The notes under the pieces were generated by a model. That model searched no databases, had not been told where the DNA came from, and saw nothing but the letters and a program-made list of their open reading frames with translations. A stretch of 64,000 nucleotides of DNA from Osedax fenrisi (lineage: Eukaryota > Annelida > Polychaeta > Sabellida > Siboglinidae): assembly GCA_964019155.1 (NCBI GenBank), contig OZ025240.1:17920021-17984020 (forward strand), written 5' to 3'. The translations under genes and the position numbers were made by a program. Positions 26,117 through 37,319 of this stretch are shown here, in pieces. Positions within the stretch are counted from its first letter, which is position 1. The number at the start of each line of letters is the position of its first letter.

Positions 26117-26215
26117 CATAGAAAAATACATAATTCTGGAATTAGTAGAAGCCTCCAATAATTCAGACAATAGCAGCAGGCTGTAACTCCAAAATATCTG
26201 GAGTTCATCCATTAC
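26117..26215 (-). repeat. Exon-like module, copy 7 (best frame)
   Basis: The minus strand after the acceptor-like TTTGTATAG reads V-MDELQIFWSYSLLLLSELL and continues EASTNSRIMYFSM without a stop, about 36 codons. I do not recognise the protein. The AG-GTRATG start is shared by four copies, which suggests a real splice acceptor. No donor is evident. Confidence 0.45.
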
Positions 26216-26500
26216 CTATACAAATATAGAAAAATAATTTAAAGTGCAACAAAATTTAAAATATAATTCATTATTTTGTGCATTAATTATTAATAAATAT
26301 TTACATTAATATATAACTGTACTATAAAAGGAGTCTAGGATAATTATGGAATTGGAATTAATATTATTAACCCTAGATATACATTATCAATTATCAATAT
26401 TAAAAATACCCTATTAATTTAGATATATTTAAAATCGAATATAAGACTAATATTCAATAAAATATAAATTAATAAACAGTTAATAATAATATAATAATGT

Positions 26501-27689
26501 AACTAGAGGAAGTCGGTAGATCTAAAAACCTATAAACAAGTTTAAATTTAGAATGCGCGCCACTATAAAATATCAGACATAATAAATCAAGTGATTCTAT
26601 GTATATATTTGACTTGCAAATAATATAAATTAACAAATAGTTGGCAAATTCGATTAGAAATGTCAGCCTTCAAATGCAAGATATGAGCCTATATGTATAA
26701 GATAATCTATCACTAAATTATGGATATACTATCGCTGTTATAAACTATATATATATAATTAAATATATTGATAAATGTTCATAAAAATTAATTAATCATT
26801 TATATCATTCATCATTTATATAATGAAATTTAATTAAAGTGTAGTCAAATGATTATAATTATTAATATTTTAATATATATATATAGTTATATATAGGTGT
26901 GTAATACATACTGTGTATGTATTCATATATTTATTTCATATACTATATAACGCTACTGAAATGCTATAATACAAGTATGATACACTACTGCTATTGCGTA
27001 ATAGATTCTTATCTATGTATTTAATGCTGTAAATGTACTAATAACATGTTACTATTAATAGATTATATATATATATATCTATGCAGTAAATGTATTGGTT
27101 TTGAATATTGTATCATGGAATATGATATTAAATTATATATATTCATAAATGTATTTTATATACTACCATATGCTACTATGATGATACTATAATACGAGCA
27201 TGATAAGTTAATTATGTGTTACTATTAGAATCATAAAATCTTAAAATATACAAATAGAATCTTATATATGTATCGCAATTAACTTTGCCATATAGTATTA
27301 TATAAAAATAACATATGATCATTGTTCGAATATAAGTTAAAGTATTAGTAACACTATTATATTATATGGATTACAATTTTAGAACTTCATTATATATTTA
27401 TGCCCGATATCAGCATGATAATTATTTAAAAAATGTAGATAGATATAGAGCAATTAATATAAAATATAGTAAGTATAAATAAAATATATATAATAGGTAT
27501 TTATACATACACTTATTTTAAATGAATGTGCAATGCCCATTGTGCATGTTGTGCATCGACCTAATTAAATGTATAGATATATATGTATATTTTATGTATA
27601 CATATATGCCTATAGGCCAGTGGGATGGTCCTTAATAATGATACATAAGCCTAGTTAATAAATCAATAATATGATTGTATAGAATTTAA
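26501..27689. other. A+T-rich DNA without recognisable gene
   Basis: Short TA runs only; no coding or element boundaries seen. Confidence 0.5.
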
Positions 27690-28590
27690 ACATATTAAAG
27701 TAGAATTAGATTTCAAGGTGACGCATATATTTCACATTATAAATTGTAACTGCGCAATACAACTTTGTAATATATAGGCGACGATTATTATTTTTATAAA
27801 ATAATTTAATTTAATATTTAATTTTAATATACATATAATTTTCAAATTATATTGTTAACATTTATTATTTGTATTTATAACATACGTATTACGTATTACA
27901 AATGTATTATATGCATATAAATAATTAACATATATTTATAAAAAAACTAACAACAGTACTGGACTCCATGATAGCTGCTGATATATTAACGTATACTTAG
28001 GTTGTGGGAAGACAGGTGCGTCTCGCTTTATATTACAAAGTTGTATTGCGCAGTTATGATTTATAATGTAGGAGATAAGCGACGCACGCATGTGTCACAC
28101 GTGCGTCTCATACCTTTAACATAATTATACTTTAATGGGGATAGAACCGCGGCGTGCGTCGCCTATCTTTTACATAATTAAAATGTAACTGCGCAATATA
28201 ACTTTGTAATATAAAGTATATATAATATATTTTATAGACGACGACTGCAACACGACCTAATTCTACTTTAATAAAACTGCAGCCATAATACACAATATAA
28301 ACTAAATTAATATTTAATTTAATTTATAATTAAATTAAATTTTAATTTTTTTATAATAATTTAATATAATATATATTTTAATTTTAATTCAATATAAATA
28401 TAATTTTAATTTTAATTTAATATAAATATAATTTTAATTTACAAATTATGCTATTAAAATTTGTTATATTTATTTATAACATAATATTCTGTAATAATAT
28501 GAATATATTATATTATATATAATATATAAAAAATATATTTATAAAAAAATACTAACTTTAGTTATGGACTCCATGATAGCTAACTGATAA
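27690..28590. repeat. Inverted/direct repeats around GCGACG motifs
   Basis: A ~70-bp unit containing AACTGCGCAATACAACTTTG occurs at about 27745 (+), 28060-28028 (-) and 28190 (+). The GCGACG/CGTCGC flanks are unusual in this A+T-rich DNA. ATTAAAGTAGAATTAG at 27694 is inverted at about 28260. GGACTCCATGATAGCT recurs at 27960 and 28565, so part of the block is also directly duplicated. The two inward-facing units at 28028-28217 look like a 190-bp inverted-repeat element. Confidence 0.5.
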
Positions 28591-29670
28591 ATGATGTGTT
28601 TTTATTTATGTTATTTTATAAATAATGCACAGATAATAAAATTTAACTTTATCATGTGATAAAATAATAAACTAATAAAATAATAATTAAACAATAAAAA
28701 AAAATATTCAAAATAAAAATTTAAAAAAATAATAATTTGTATAAATTACAAAAATTTTCAAAAACGACACTCCAAATATTCTTATAAGTCTTATACTATT
28801 AAGTATGTTCTTAATAATATGCTAAATATAATTGGTGTAAATATGCATCCATTTAGTATGTTAATTCGACGTTTTAAAATATGGATGGCATAAACCTGAT
28901 TTTGTACATTATGGTCATATTTTATATATCTACTTCCTGTAAAATTGATAAATATTTCCATAAAATTGTATTTCCTATATTAGTCATTGAGGTCATATGC
29001 AATCATATTAATTAAAATATTTCTACTAAGTTGAATATTCAACACTGTAGATGAGTATTAACGGAGACCACCCAGTAAACGGGTGGTTTTCAATTATTGG
29101 GTGGATTAAGCCTGAAAAAATATACTGGCGGATGGTTTAAACCTTATACAATATATATATATATAGGTATATTAATATACCTATACTATATGCATTTTTA
29201 TAGTATGAGTATTTAAGAATTCAATTCAATTTCAAAATTATGTTTTAAGCTTCTAATATTATATATTTATATATTTAATATTTAATATTTATAATTATTA
29301 AATTATGATCATCGTGTTTTTATATATTTTGTATTAGAGCTATTGATCGTTATATATTCATTACAAATATAATTACTATTCATCCTTTTTTAGTATTCTG
29401 GGGGACCATTAATAAATGATAAATATGAAGACGATTAATTAATTAATATAAGTTAATATGTATATAATTGTTTATTAAAAAGTATTTATTTCTCTATTCA
29501 TTATAATAATACTTTAACGTTTCTGTCATGTATATATTAATGACCATACCGACATGCTAATATGATGTAATACTATGTAGGACCTTTTGTATGCATTAGT
29601 AATACTAAACACATTAAATATTTAACAAACTGTATAAGTGACGTCCAGAAAATGTTTCAACAGGTAAAAT
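28591..29670. other. A+T-rich DNA with MITE relic
   Basis: 28871-28895 (ATGGATGGCATAAACCTGAT) and 29040-29145 (CGGGTGGT, GGCGGATGGTTTAAACC) resemble pieces of the candidate MITE at 14559-14797. No gene was found. Confidence 0.4.
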
Positions 29671-29720
29671 AATCGTGCAATATATAATTTTCGTAGTTTA
29701 TTTATTTGTTTTAAACATTT

Positions 29721-30052
29721 ATATTTTAATTAGATAGATATTTTATTCTCAGAATTATTTATAGATACATCGCAAATTAAATAATATCATTATCTGAATT
29801 ATAATATTATCATATATTACTGTTTATTGTTATTTTATGATTATTTTTATGATATATATATATATATATAGGACATATATATCATACAAATAATCAAAAA
29901 ATCATAAACAAATAATCTTCAAATAATACTAAACAGTAATATATGATAATATTATAATTCTGATAATGATATCATAATATCGATATTATTTAATTTGCGA
30001 TGTAACTATAAATAATTCTGAGAATAAAATATCTAGCTAATTAAAATTTATA
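29721..30052. repeat. Long inverted repeat (palindrome)
   Basis: The left arm (about 29721-29865) contains TTTTATTCTCAGAATTATTT and GCAAATTAAATAATATC. The right arm (about 29880-30052) contains their complements in reverse order. The centre is a short TA run. Paralogous block B (52426-52520) has only the left arm, so the palindrome arose in copy A or was lost in B. Confidence 0.7.
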
Positions 30053-30383
30053 TATATCTCTGATGCGTATATGAACTACACAACAACTTTCTATAATGTT
30101 CCATACAATGTAAACAATATAAACATCACCGATATATCTAATGTAATATATTATTAATTATTATTAATATATTTTTATTAATAATAGTTTATTTAATAGT
30201 GTACACTGTACATTACTCAGCACTGTACACTGTACAATGTTGCGCACACCGCCCACACGCCCCACTACTATATACATATATGCATGCATTACTCTGACAC
30301 AGTAGTTCACAGTGTATGATGCATACCTCGCCGACATATCTCTAGTATTATTATGACACTATAATCTAGTGTACCGCATACAG

Positions 30384-30569
30384 GTGCCACCGATATCGCG
30401 TTCAGAAAGCCCACGTATAAATCATCGAAGCTTGGGGACGGGTCGTACGCGGTCGACAGATCCGAATCGTCCTGTGTCACGACCAATACGGAGGACAGGC
30501 CATTTCTTTGGGTTGACCTACTTAAAGAATATTACGTCACACGGTTGTCTATAAAGAGCGCCAAAAATG
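30384..30569 (+). CDS. F-type lectin-like (F5/8 type C) domain, locus A exon 1
   Basis: The exon lies between a TACAG acceptor and a GTAGGT donor. It is 186 bp, with 2 bases before and 1 base after 61 codons. It encodes the N-terminal half of an F5/8 type C domain of F-type lectin style: ATDIAFRKPTYKSS, then GSYAVD, SCVTTN and PFLWVDLLKEYYVTRLSIK. These correspond to the family pattern 'NLALGKPASQSS...AVDGN...SC.HT...PWWRVDL...V.I'. Such domains bind sugars or membranes in secreted proteins. The canonical His-Arg fucose motif is not evident, so the ligand is unknown. The phase fits exon 2 at 33617 exactly. A signal-peptide exon was not found upstream. Codon use is far richer in G+C than the surroundings. 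Functional status is inferred from the open frame and conserved splice sites. Confidence 0.72.
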
Positions 30570-30832
30570 GTAGGTGTTCGGCAATCAAACGTGAATTCCA
30601 TATAGGCAATAGCGGTATTTATTCTATATTATAATATGTATAGGTATTTTAAAGCTCTGACGCCGTCGAAAAAGTATATAATATAATATATAATTATATT
30701 AATAATATATTATCATAAATATATTTATACTCAAAATATTAGATTATAACTTCTGTAAAATAATATCTATAAAAATGAATCCACCTATGGCGTATATGGT
30801 AATGTATTCGTATTTTTCTATATATCTATATA

Positions 30833-30834
<2 letters not shown>

Positions 30835-30885
<51 letters not shown>
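30835..30885. repeat. (TA)n microsatellite
   Basis: About 25 TA units in the intron of locus A. Confidence 0.95.
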
Positions 30886-30889
<4 letters not shown>

Positions 30890-32161
30890 GTGTGTTTATA
30901 TTTTATCAAGGACATTTCTTTAAATTAATTACACTATATAATACGTATCTTAATCTATCTTAATATACTTAATAGTTAGTGTAACATTTCACAGTAAATT
31001 TTCGAACTGATGCAGTTACATTTCGAACTAATGCATTTTATATTTAAACAGAGTTTTATTTTATGAATACGTGTACATATTATTGAATCTATAGGTTATA
31101 AATATATGTACATATTATAAACCTATAGGTTATATATAATTAATTATCTTTGGTAATAGATTATAATCTTTAGTAAATATTTTCAAAATCTATTTAAAAT
31201 TTAAATATTTTGTATTGTTAAATCTATTAAATAAATTAAATTACAATTTTAGATACTAAAATGTATAACAATATTTAGTTTATAAATATAATTATTAATC
31301 TTAATATTACTGAATATTGGTAAGTTACTCATATTACCTATATGTTTAATTGTAAGTTTTTAAGATTGTTTGAGATTATAAATATAAACAAAAAAATAAT
31401 TTATATAATTTAGGAGCTTCTAGGTTACATTATATTTCCTAGGCTAACCTAGGTTACATTATAATATAGGTTATATATTATATATTATACCTAATATTAT
31501 AATATGTTTTAAATTAAAACTTTTAATAAATGGTATTAAAATTACTTTAATATATTGTTATATTATATTTATGAAATTCATAGATAATTTATTATAGTAT
31601 GTAGATTTATTAAATCATATTATATATTAAATTCATTGTTTTAATATAATATTTATAATCTTAAAATTCAATTTTTATAAATAATATTGATTATTTTATA
31701 AAATAATAAACATAGTTTTTATTTTAATTATAGTATATATTGGGAGGTGGTATGTTAAGTCTTCTAAAAATATTCCACTATTATATATTTGTTGTATTTA
31801 TATTTGTATAAATTATTCTATAGTTGAAGTATTACTTTTATTGGATTGGGGTCTGGTGTTTTGAATAATTTGAGGCGTTAGTCCTAGTTGATTTATTTAA
31901 ATGTTTAATTGAGATGGTTACGGATCATTTGTTATGATATTAAAATACCCAACTCGTTTGAAATATATTTATGAAATTTACTATATCATATATTTATAAT
32001 ATCTGCCATTTTATTGAAATGGCTATTATAAAGGCATTCAACAACAACATGACATTGGCACATGGCACATGGCACATGACATGGCATTCAACAACAAATA
32101 TTTTGTTAAAGTATAATACTATTGTAAGTGTTATCAAATAATCTGTTATATTAAAAGTAAG
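30886..32161. other. Intron of lectin-like locus A
   Basis: A+T-rich intronic DNA. A small GGCACATGGCACATG repeat lies at about 32060. No further exon was recognised. Confidence 0.5.
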
Positions 32162-32510
32162 TTATTTTATAAGTTCATATTGAATATATTTTAAAACATA
32201 TATTGAAACACCACTAGGTCTACATTTATTTTGTTTTTGTATATAGTTTGTTTGATATGTGTAGTTTGTTATATTATTATTGAAGTCATTATTACTATTT
32301 AACCAGGTTTCAGATAAACATATAATATGAGGTTTGATTATCAAAGTATATATACATTCTCTAAATTTATCCAGGGTTTGAGTAAGGCTTCTAATATTTA
32401 TGTGTATAATTATCAGATTATTTTTATTTATTATTAATTCTTTTGTTATACTATTAAATTGTTGTGTTGTTTTGTATTTGTTTGGTATCATATTATATTT
32501 AATCATCTCG
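32162..32510 (-). pseudogene. Endonuclease fragment of a CR1/Jockey-type LINE
   Basis: About 115 codons of the N-terminal apurinic-type endonuclease: IIHINIRSLTQTLDKFRE, then KPHIICLSETWLN (the catalytic Glu of SETW is present), then RPSGVSIYV. The frame ends at 32162 with no downstream endonuclease or reverse transcriptase. This is a 5' piece without its 3' part, the reverse of usual LINE truncation, so a later deletion or rearrangement is likely. It sits antisense in the intron of locus A. Confidence 0.65.
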
Positions 32511-33091
32511 TTTTTTTAATTCAATTAGTCTATTATTTTTTTCGATTTCCAGGACATTTCCAGTACATTTTGGAAAAAAAAACAAAATTATATTAATTTT
32601 AATTAAAAATATTTATTTATAATAACATATAAACTTAAATATATATGCATAAGTATACGAGTGTACTATTACAAGAAACGAATAAGACAACAATTAATTT
32701 ATAGTATACAACATGTTTTTACTATTTAAATTAAAAAATATATGAACATTTATATTTGAAAAAATAGTTTATGAATTATTAATAAAGAAATATATAGTAT
32801 ATTATAATAATAGCGTATAATTATTTAGTTTATTTGATAGTTAGCTTTATTTTTAAATTATTTGTTGATAATTTAATTAGCACGTGAATTCAATATTTGA
32901 AAAAATGGTATTTTTTTAATATTAAAATATGTATAGACATTTTATCACTGGCGCAGGTCGAATAGAAAATAAACAAATTATACCATTGTGACATAAATAC
33001 TCAATACATAAATGTTGATATAATAGATAATAGCTGTAAAAACTAAACCAGCTTACTGTTCTTCTTACAGTGTGCATTTGGCATTATATAT

Positions 33092-33093
<2 letters not shown>

Positions 33094-33136
<43 letters not shown>
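33094..33136. repeat. (TA)n microsatellite
   Basis: About 21 TA units; the Tyr-Ile frame over it is not a gene. Confidence 0.9.
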
Positions 33137-33139
<3 letters not shown>

Positions 33140-33616
33140 ATATCACTATACATATGGCACACGTAGTATACTAAACTATTTAATTCGTCCAAAATAAGTG
33201 GATAAGTATATATATATATATATATGATAAGTATATATATCCATGCATATATATGCATATACGTTTTATATAGTATAATCAAGGTCACGAATATCGTCAT
33301 TATATTGACATTTCATAGAAGTAAAGTTATAACTTATGGAAATATATGTCGATATGTACAAACAGGTTGTTATCCTAGGCAATATGATACCTAATTATGA
33401 TACTTTATTCGGATAGAATCGTCAAATAATCATCAAAATAATTACGTCAAATATTATCGATATTACTTAAATTATGTACACGGATATCTTACATTACTTA
33501 CAAGTACTACATCCTCGTCATCTTCATACTACTTCTACTCCTCCATCTCATCTTCCTTATACTCCTACTCCTATCCCCATCCTCCTCCTCCTAAGCTAAG
33601 TATCCATACCTCACAG

Positions 33617-33807
33617 TTACGGTACACGTTATCGGCTACCCGATGTTAGCGCGTGACCCCGGTGTCCTTGAGATGACCTACTGCGCCCAGGTGCCAAGTC
33701 TCGTGACAACCAGCGTAACCTGTGGTATGCCCGGTAGATACCTGGTAGTCATGGCGACCGGTACATGCATTCTAAAACTGTGTTACGTCAGAGTATACGG
33801 AGGTTAG
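33617..33807 (+). CDS. F-type lectin-like domain, locus A exon 2 (terminal)
   Basis: The acceptor is CCTCACAG behind a strong CT-rich tract at 33520-33595. The exon begins with the 2 bases that complete the codon split by exon 1 (G+TT, Val) and ends in TAG after 62 codons. It encodes the C-terminal half of the domain: TVHVIGYPM, EMTYCAQV, VTCGMPGRYLVVMATG and LCYVRVYGG. These match the family's 'GRYV.V.LPG....LTLCEVEVYG' strands. With exon 1 the domain is about 124 residues, slightly short of the usual 140-150. Its paralogue is 57551-57741, identical in length. Confidence 0.75.
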
Positions 33808-33868
33808 CACCAGTGTATTTTGATCGGAGGATATTTGAATCAATTTAAAAGCTCCTCATATATCAAAG

Positions 33869-33896
<28 letters not shown>

Positions 33897-33899
<3 letters not shown>

Positions 33900-34129
33900 T
33901 GATGCAATCGAACGTCGGAATTCGAACTTCGAACTGATACTCACGAATTTTGATCTGATACTGAGACTCAATAATTATAAAATTTCGAACTCGGATTCGA
34001 ACTGATACTCGACTATTTATAACTGATATTATACTTATACTTTGATAGTAATACAAGGAATATAACTGTTACTTGACTATTTCGAACTGATACTATACCG
34101 ATACTCTGCAGGGTTCGATTGCATCACTA
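33897..34129. mobile_element. hAT-like MITE
   Basis: The termini TAGTGATGCAATCGAAC and their exact inverse at 34113-34129 enclose 233 bp with repeated GAACTGATACTC motifs. The paralogous locus B (about 57797-57830) lacks the element, which confirms an insertion downstream of the lectin stop codon. An 8-bp target duplication is not clear because the left flank is a TA run. A possibly related GAATTGAACTTGAACCTCGA piece occurs at 54686. Confidence 0.7.
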
Positions 34130-34232
34130 GTGATATATTTATATTAGCTAATGTATATATATATATATATATTTACATGTCTTGTAATTTATTATTAACG
34201 TCATATTATTAAATAATGAGGTATTTAATTAA

Positions 34233-34263
<31 letters not shown>

Positions 34264-34691
34264 CGATATAATTAATAGAATATTATATAATTAATAAATA
34301 TATATTATGTTTATGTTTCAAACGTATTAAGAAATTTTAATTAATATAAACATTTTTACAATAAAATAATACCTTTTAATATCCGCATACTAACGTAGGC
34401 TCTACGTTAGTATACGTCAGTATGTGTCGTAATGTGTTTTAGGTGTTTGGACCTTCCAGGTACTAATATAACATGGAATATAAAATTATGGCCTAAACAA
34501 TGGAGACGTTATATTGTAATACCCATACCAATAAGTAGATAGCATAACATTCTCAAACTATATGTAATAATGAGTGGTCTAAATATGCGTTAGCAATATA
34601 ACACCACTCAACATGATAGAGGACAGTTGTATTTAAACTACTCATTAACAATTAAAACAAAAACAATACACTAATGCTGTTAAATATATAT
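34130..34691. other. Paralogous 3' flank and A+T-rich DNA
   Basis: About 34140-34260 corresponds to the 3' flank of locus B (57805-57895: CTTGTAATTTA, TTAATCTCTATATT). Beyond that I see no feature. Confidence 0.5.
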
Positions 34692-34970
34692 ATCAACATT
34701 TATACTTTTATAATTATTCCATAAAACCAAACATAAATATAACCAACTAAAAATATATAATAAACTGAATAAAATTAAATAAAAAAACACAAAAATCAAT
34801 ATACACGAAATCAACATTTATACTTTTATAATTATTCCATAAAACCAAACAAAAATATAACTAACTAAAAATATATAATAAACTAAATAACATTAACTAA
34901 AAAACACAAAAATCACTATATACGAAATCAACATTTATAATTATTACATAATACACAACTAATTAAAAAT
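34692..34970. repeat. Tandem repeat, ~117-bp unit, 2.4 copies
   Basis: ATCAACATTTATACTTTTAT starts units at 34692 and 34810, and a shorter form starts at 34927. The units also share AACCAAACAAAAATATAAC and AAAAACACAAAAATCA. Confidence 0.8.
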
Positions 34971-35039
34971 ATATAATATAAACTGTAAAACAACTACAGT
35001 AAAATATATAATACGTTAGTCTGCTACATATAGAACCAT

Positions 35040-35559
35040 CAGTCCAATAAATAACGCAAGCCACATATTATTTAAAATTATACTGAATACATTGTATCCA
35101 AATACTGAAATACTAGCTGAAGAACAAATAGGCTTCCATACCGGTAGAAGCACCATAAAACAACTTACAAACTTCAGAATAATAATGAAAAAATATATAG
35201 AAATTCAGAAAGATATATTTCATAATTTCATAGATTTTAAATAAGCGTTTGATCATGTATGACATCAAGTTATTTTACAGGTAATGGATAATGTTGGTAT
35301 ATCTGAATAACGCAATGGATCAAATTCCTATATAAAGTTTCGACTAGTGCAATTCTACTAGATAACGTGATATAGTATCACTATAAGAATATAGTTTATG
35401 TATGACAAGGAGGTATTTTATCACTAAAAAAAGCAAAACTATAATAAATAGTAACACACATAATAACATGCTAAGAATATAATGAATGGAGAAAAACTGA
35501 AATAAATAACTCTATACAAATATCGAGGTGCTCTACTGAAAAAATACGGTTCGAGAGAA

Positions 35560-35560
<1 letters not shown>
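35040..35560 (+). pseudogene. RTE-like reverse-transcriptase relic
   Basis: The plus strand reads ILAEEQIGFHTGRSTIKQL, FRIIMKKYIE and FIDFK-AFDHV with stops inside, then decays. These are the 'E.QAGFR.GRST..Q' and 'FIDFKKAFD' blocks of RTE-type non-LTR reverse transcriptases. It ends at a TA microsatellite (35562-35596). It lies just upstream of lectin locus C. Confidence 0.6.
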
Positions 35561-35600
<40 letters not shown>

Positions 35601-35716
35601 CATATATTTACATATATATATATATATATATATACATATAAATATAAATAACCATTAACAACTATTACATTTATAATGATATTTGAATATATTCTGACTT
35701 TAACGTTCTGCTATAG

Positions 35717-35938
35717 ATGCCATTGTTCCGGAAACTTTGAATAAAACTGTTCGTCAGAGAAATAACTGCCACCCGGTAATCGGGCAAGCTGAATTAGCGA
35801 TCGATGGAAATACAATGTCCTCGAATCTCTTGTGTAGTTGCTCGACTCGTCTCAGTTCAGATACGGGCTTTAATTGGTGGTCCCTGGATTTGGCGGCCAT
35901 TAGAATCCTGCTATATATAAAGATATATGGCTTAACAG
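35717..35938 (+). pseudogene. F-type lectin-like locus C, exon 1
   Basis: The acceptor CTGCTATAG precedes AT-GCC, the same phase as locus A exon 1, and the exon ends ACA-G before GTTGTA, again the same phase. The 73 codons are open: TLNKTVRQ, AELAIDGNTM, CSCS, FNWWSLDLA and LYIKIYGLT. These match the 'NLALNKPV...AVDGN...SC...NPWWRVDL...V.IY' pattern of the family more closely than locus A does. It is 36 bp longer than exon 1 of A and B. The exon looks intact. I call the locus a pseudogene because of its partner exon. Confidence 0.62.
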
Positions 35939-36060
35939 GTTGTAATACTTTTAATTAGCGACGACAAAAGAAAATAATAAATATTATATTGAATCCTTTT
36001 GGAAGGAACACGCATAGTCGTATAATAGGTATATACAAGAAAAGAAAATAGAAAATAACA

Positions 36061-36113
36061 ATATCTTCAAATAAATTATTATTATTAATAATAATTATTA
36101 TTATTATTATTAT
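36061..36113. repeat. (ATT)n microsatellite
   Basis: A run of ATT/AAT triplets. Confidence 0.8.
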
Positions 36114-36493
36114 TGAGTGTTTATAATTAATGGGTAGCCAATAATATCGGATGAGGTCTTTTCAGCTAGATCTTTTTAGCAGATCTAGATCAAGTAATCT
36201 GGTACGACTTATTAAATTTAAATTAAATTAAAGTTTATTTTATAAGTATTTTACATACATTTGATAGTATATATTCTCTATTTATTTAAAGTTATCCTCT
36301 ATAGAGGATAAATACTATATATAGTATTTATTTATAAATATACATATGCATATATTATATTAGAATCAATATTTAATAATTAAATATTAATTATTCGAAC
36401 ACTAATTGAATAATTTTGAAATAAATTTAATTTAATAAGTTGTACGAAATTACATCATTCGATAATACTGCAGTAATGGTATACTCTAATTGG

Positions 36494-36696
36494 TTAACTA
36501 TGTTATTAAAAATGCCCTAGACTTCAACAATATGACAACAGGGTTGAATTATAATTGGCCGTCGAATAACTCGCACACAATAGAGAATCAATGTAATATA
36601 CTGGAGTCTTTGATTATAACGGGGCAAATACACTTCCAATATTGTTCTAGACAGACGATAGGACGCTACTTCGCTATTACGGTTATTGTCTTATAG
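36494..36696 (+). pseudogene. F-type lectin-like locus C, exon 2
   Basis: In the phase set by exon 1 it reads VNYVIKNALDF, then CNILESLIIT, YCSRQTIGRYFAITV and ends IVL-TAG. This aligns with locus A exon 2 (CAQVPSLVTT; MPGRYLVVMA) but stops before the last strand (LCYVRVYGG). The dinucleotide where the acceptor AG should stand is GG (CTAATTGG), and the only nearby AG (CTGCAG at 36473) gives the wrong frame. Both points suggest it no longer yields a full domain. Confidence 0.55.
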
Positions 36697-36697
36697 T

Positions 36698-36742
<45 letters not shown>

Positions 36743-36920
36743 CCATACTTATATGTATAATTCAATGTATCTGTCGACAATTGTGTTAATGGTATTTTAT
36801 TTTCACATTAAAGGATATACATGATTTTGGATTAATTAAATATAAATAATAATTAAAATGGCGGAATATATTAGATAATTAATACTCTATTGTATTATTA
36901 ACTTAAAAGTATTATATACG

Positions 36921-36966
<46 letters not shown>

Positions 36967-37272
36967 TATATATATGTGTGTGTGTGTATGTATGTGTGTG
37001 TTGTGTGTGTGTTTGTGTGTGTGTGATAATGGTAATTATATAATATAATCATATGATGATAGTAATGATTTATATATATATATATATACATTGATGCATT
37101 AGGTATATCACAAAGTTTATATTAAATCAACATAAGCGTACATATATGATAAAAAAGAATATATAATTATAAGAAAATGTGATAATTAAAGAAAACTAAA
37201 TAGAATAGTTATTCTTTAAGATGGATAGTGATGATAGTGAATGAAGTGTAGCTATGCTGTAACCTATATATA

Positions 37273-37313
<41 letters not shown>

Positions 37314-37319
37314 GTAGTA
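36697..37319. repeat. Cluster of TA and TG microsatellites
   Basis: TA runs lie at 36700-36739, 36925-36964 and 37278-37310. A TG-rich tract with interruptions follows at 36974-37024. No gene was found. Confidence 0.85.

Larger units (their letters stand above)
25553..26475. repeat. Direct duplication of ~475 bp
   Basis: TATAATATGGGCTAT starts both halves (about 25556 and 26032), and they remain alignable through GGAGTTCATCCAT, CTGTACTATAAAAGGAG and the TCGAAT segment. Each half carries one module. Confidence 0.7.
23965..26500. repeat. Tandem duplication unit B
   Basis: A second copy of the unit at 20731-22880, enlarged by a MITE insertion (24448-24692) and by an internal ~475-bp duplication (25553-26475). 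It contains three modules. Confidence 0.55.
29671..30830. repeat. Duplicated block carrying lectin exon 1 (copy A)
   Basis: This block is paralogous to 49545-49618 plus 52426-53262, which is the same block split by a retrotransposon. Homology covers DNA upstream of the exon, the exon itself and about 260 bp of the following intron. Confidence 0.7.

Noticed and set aside
33820..34056. Open frames on both strands
   Set aside because: They fall on a hAT-like MITE and a TA run; no protein pattern.
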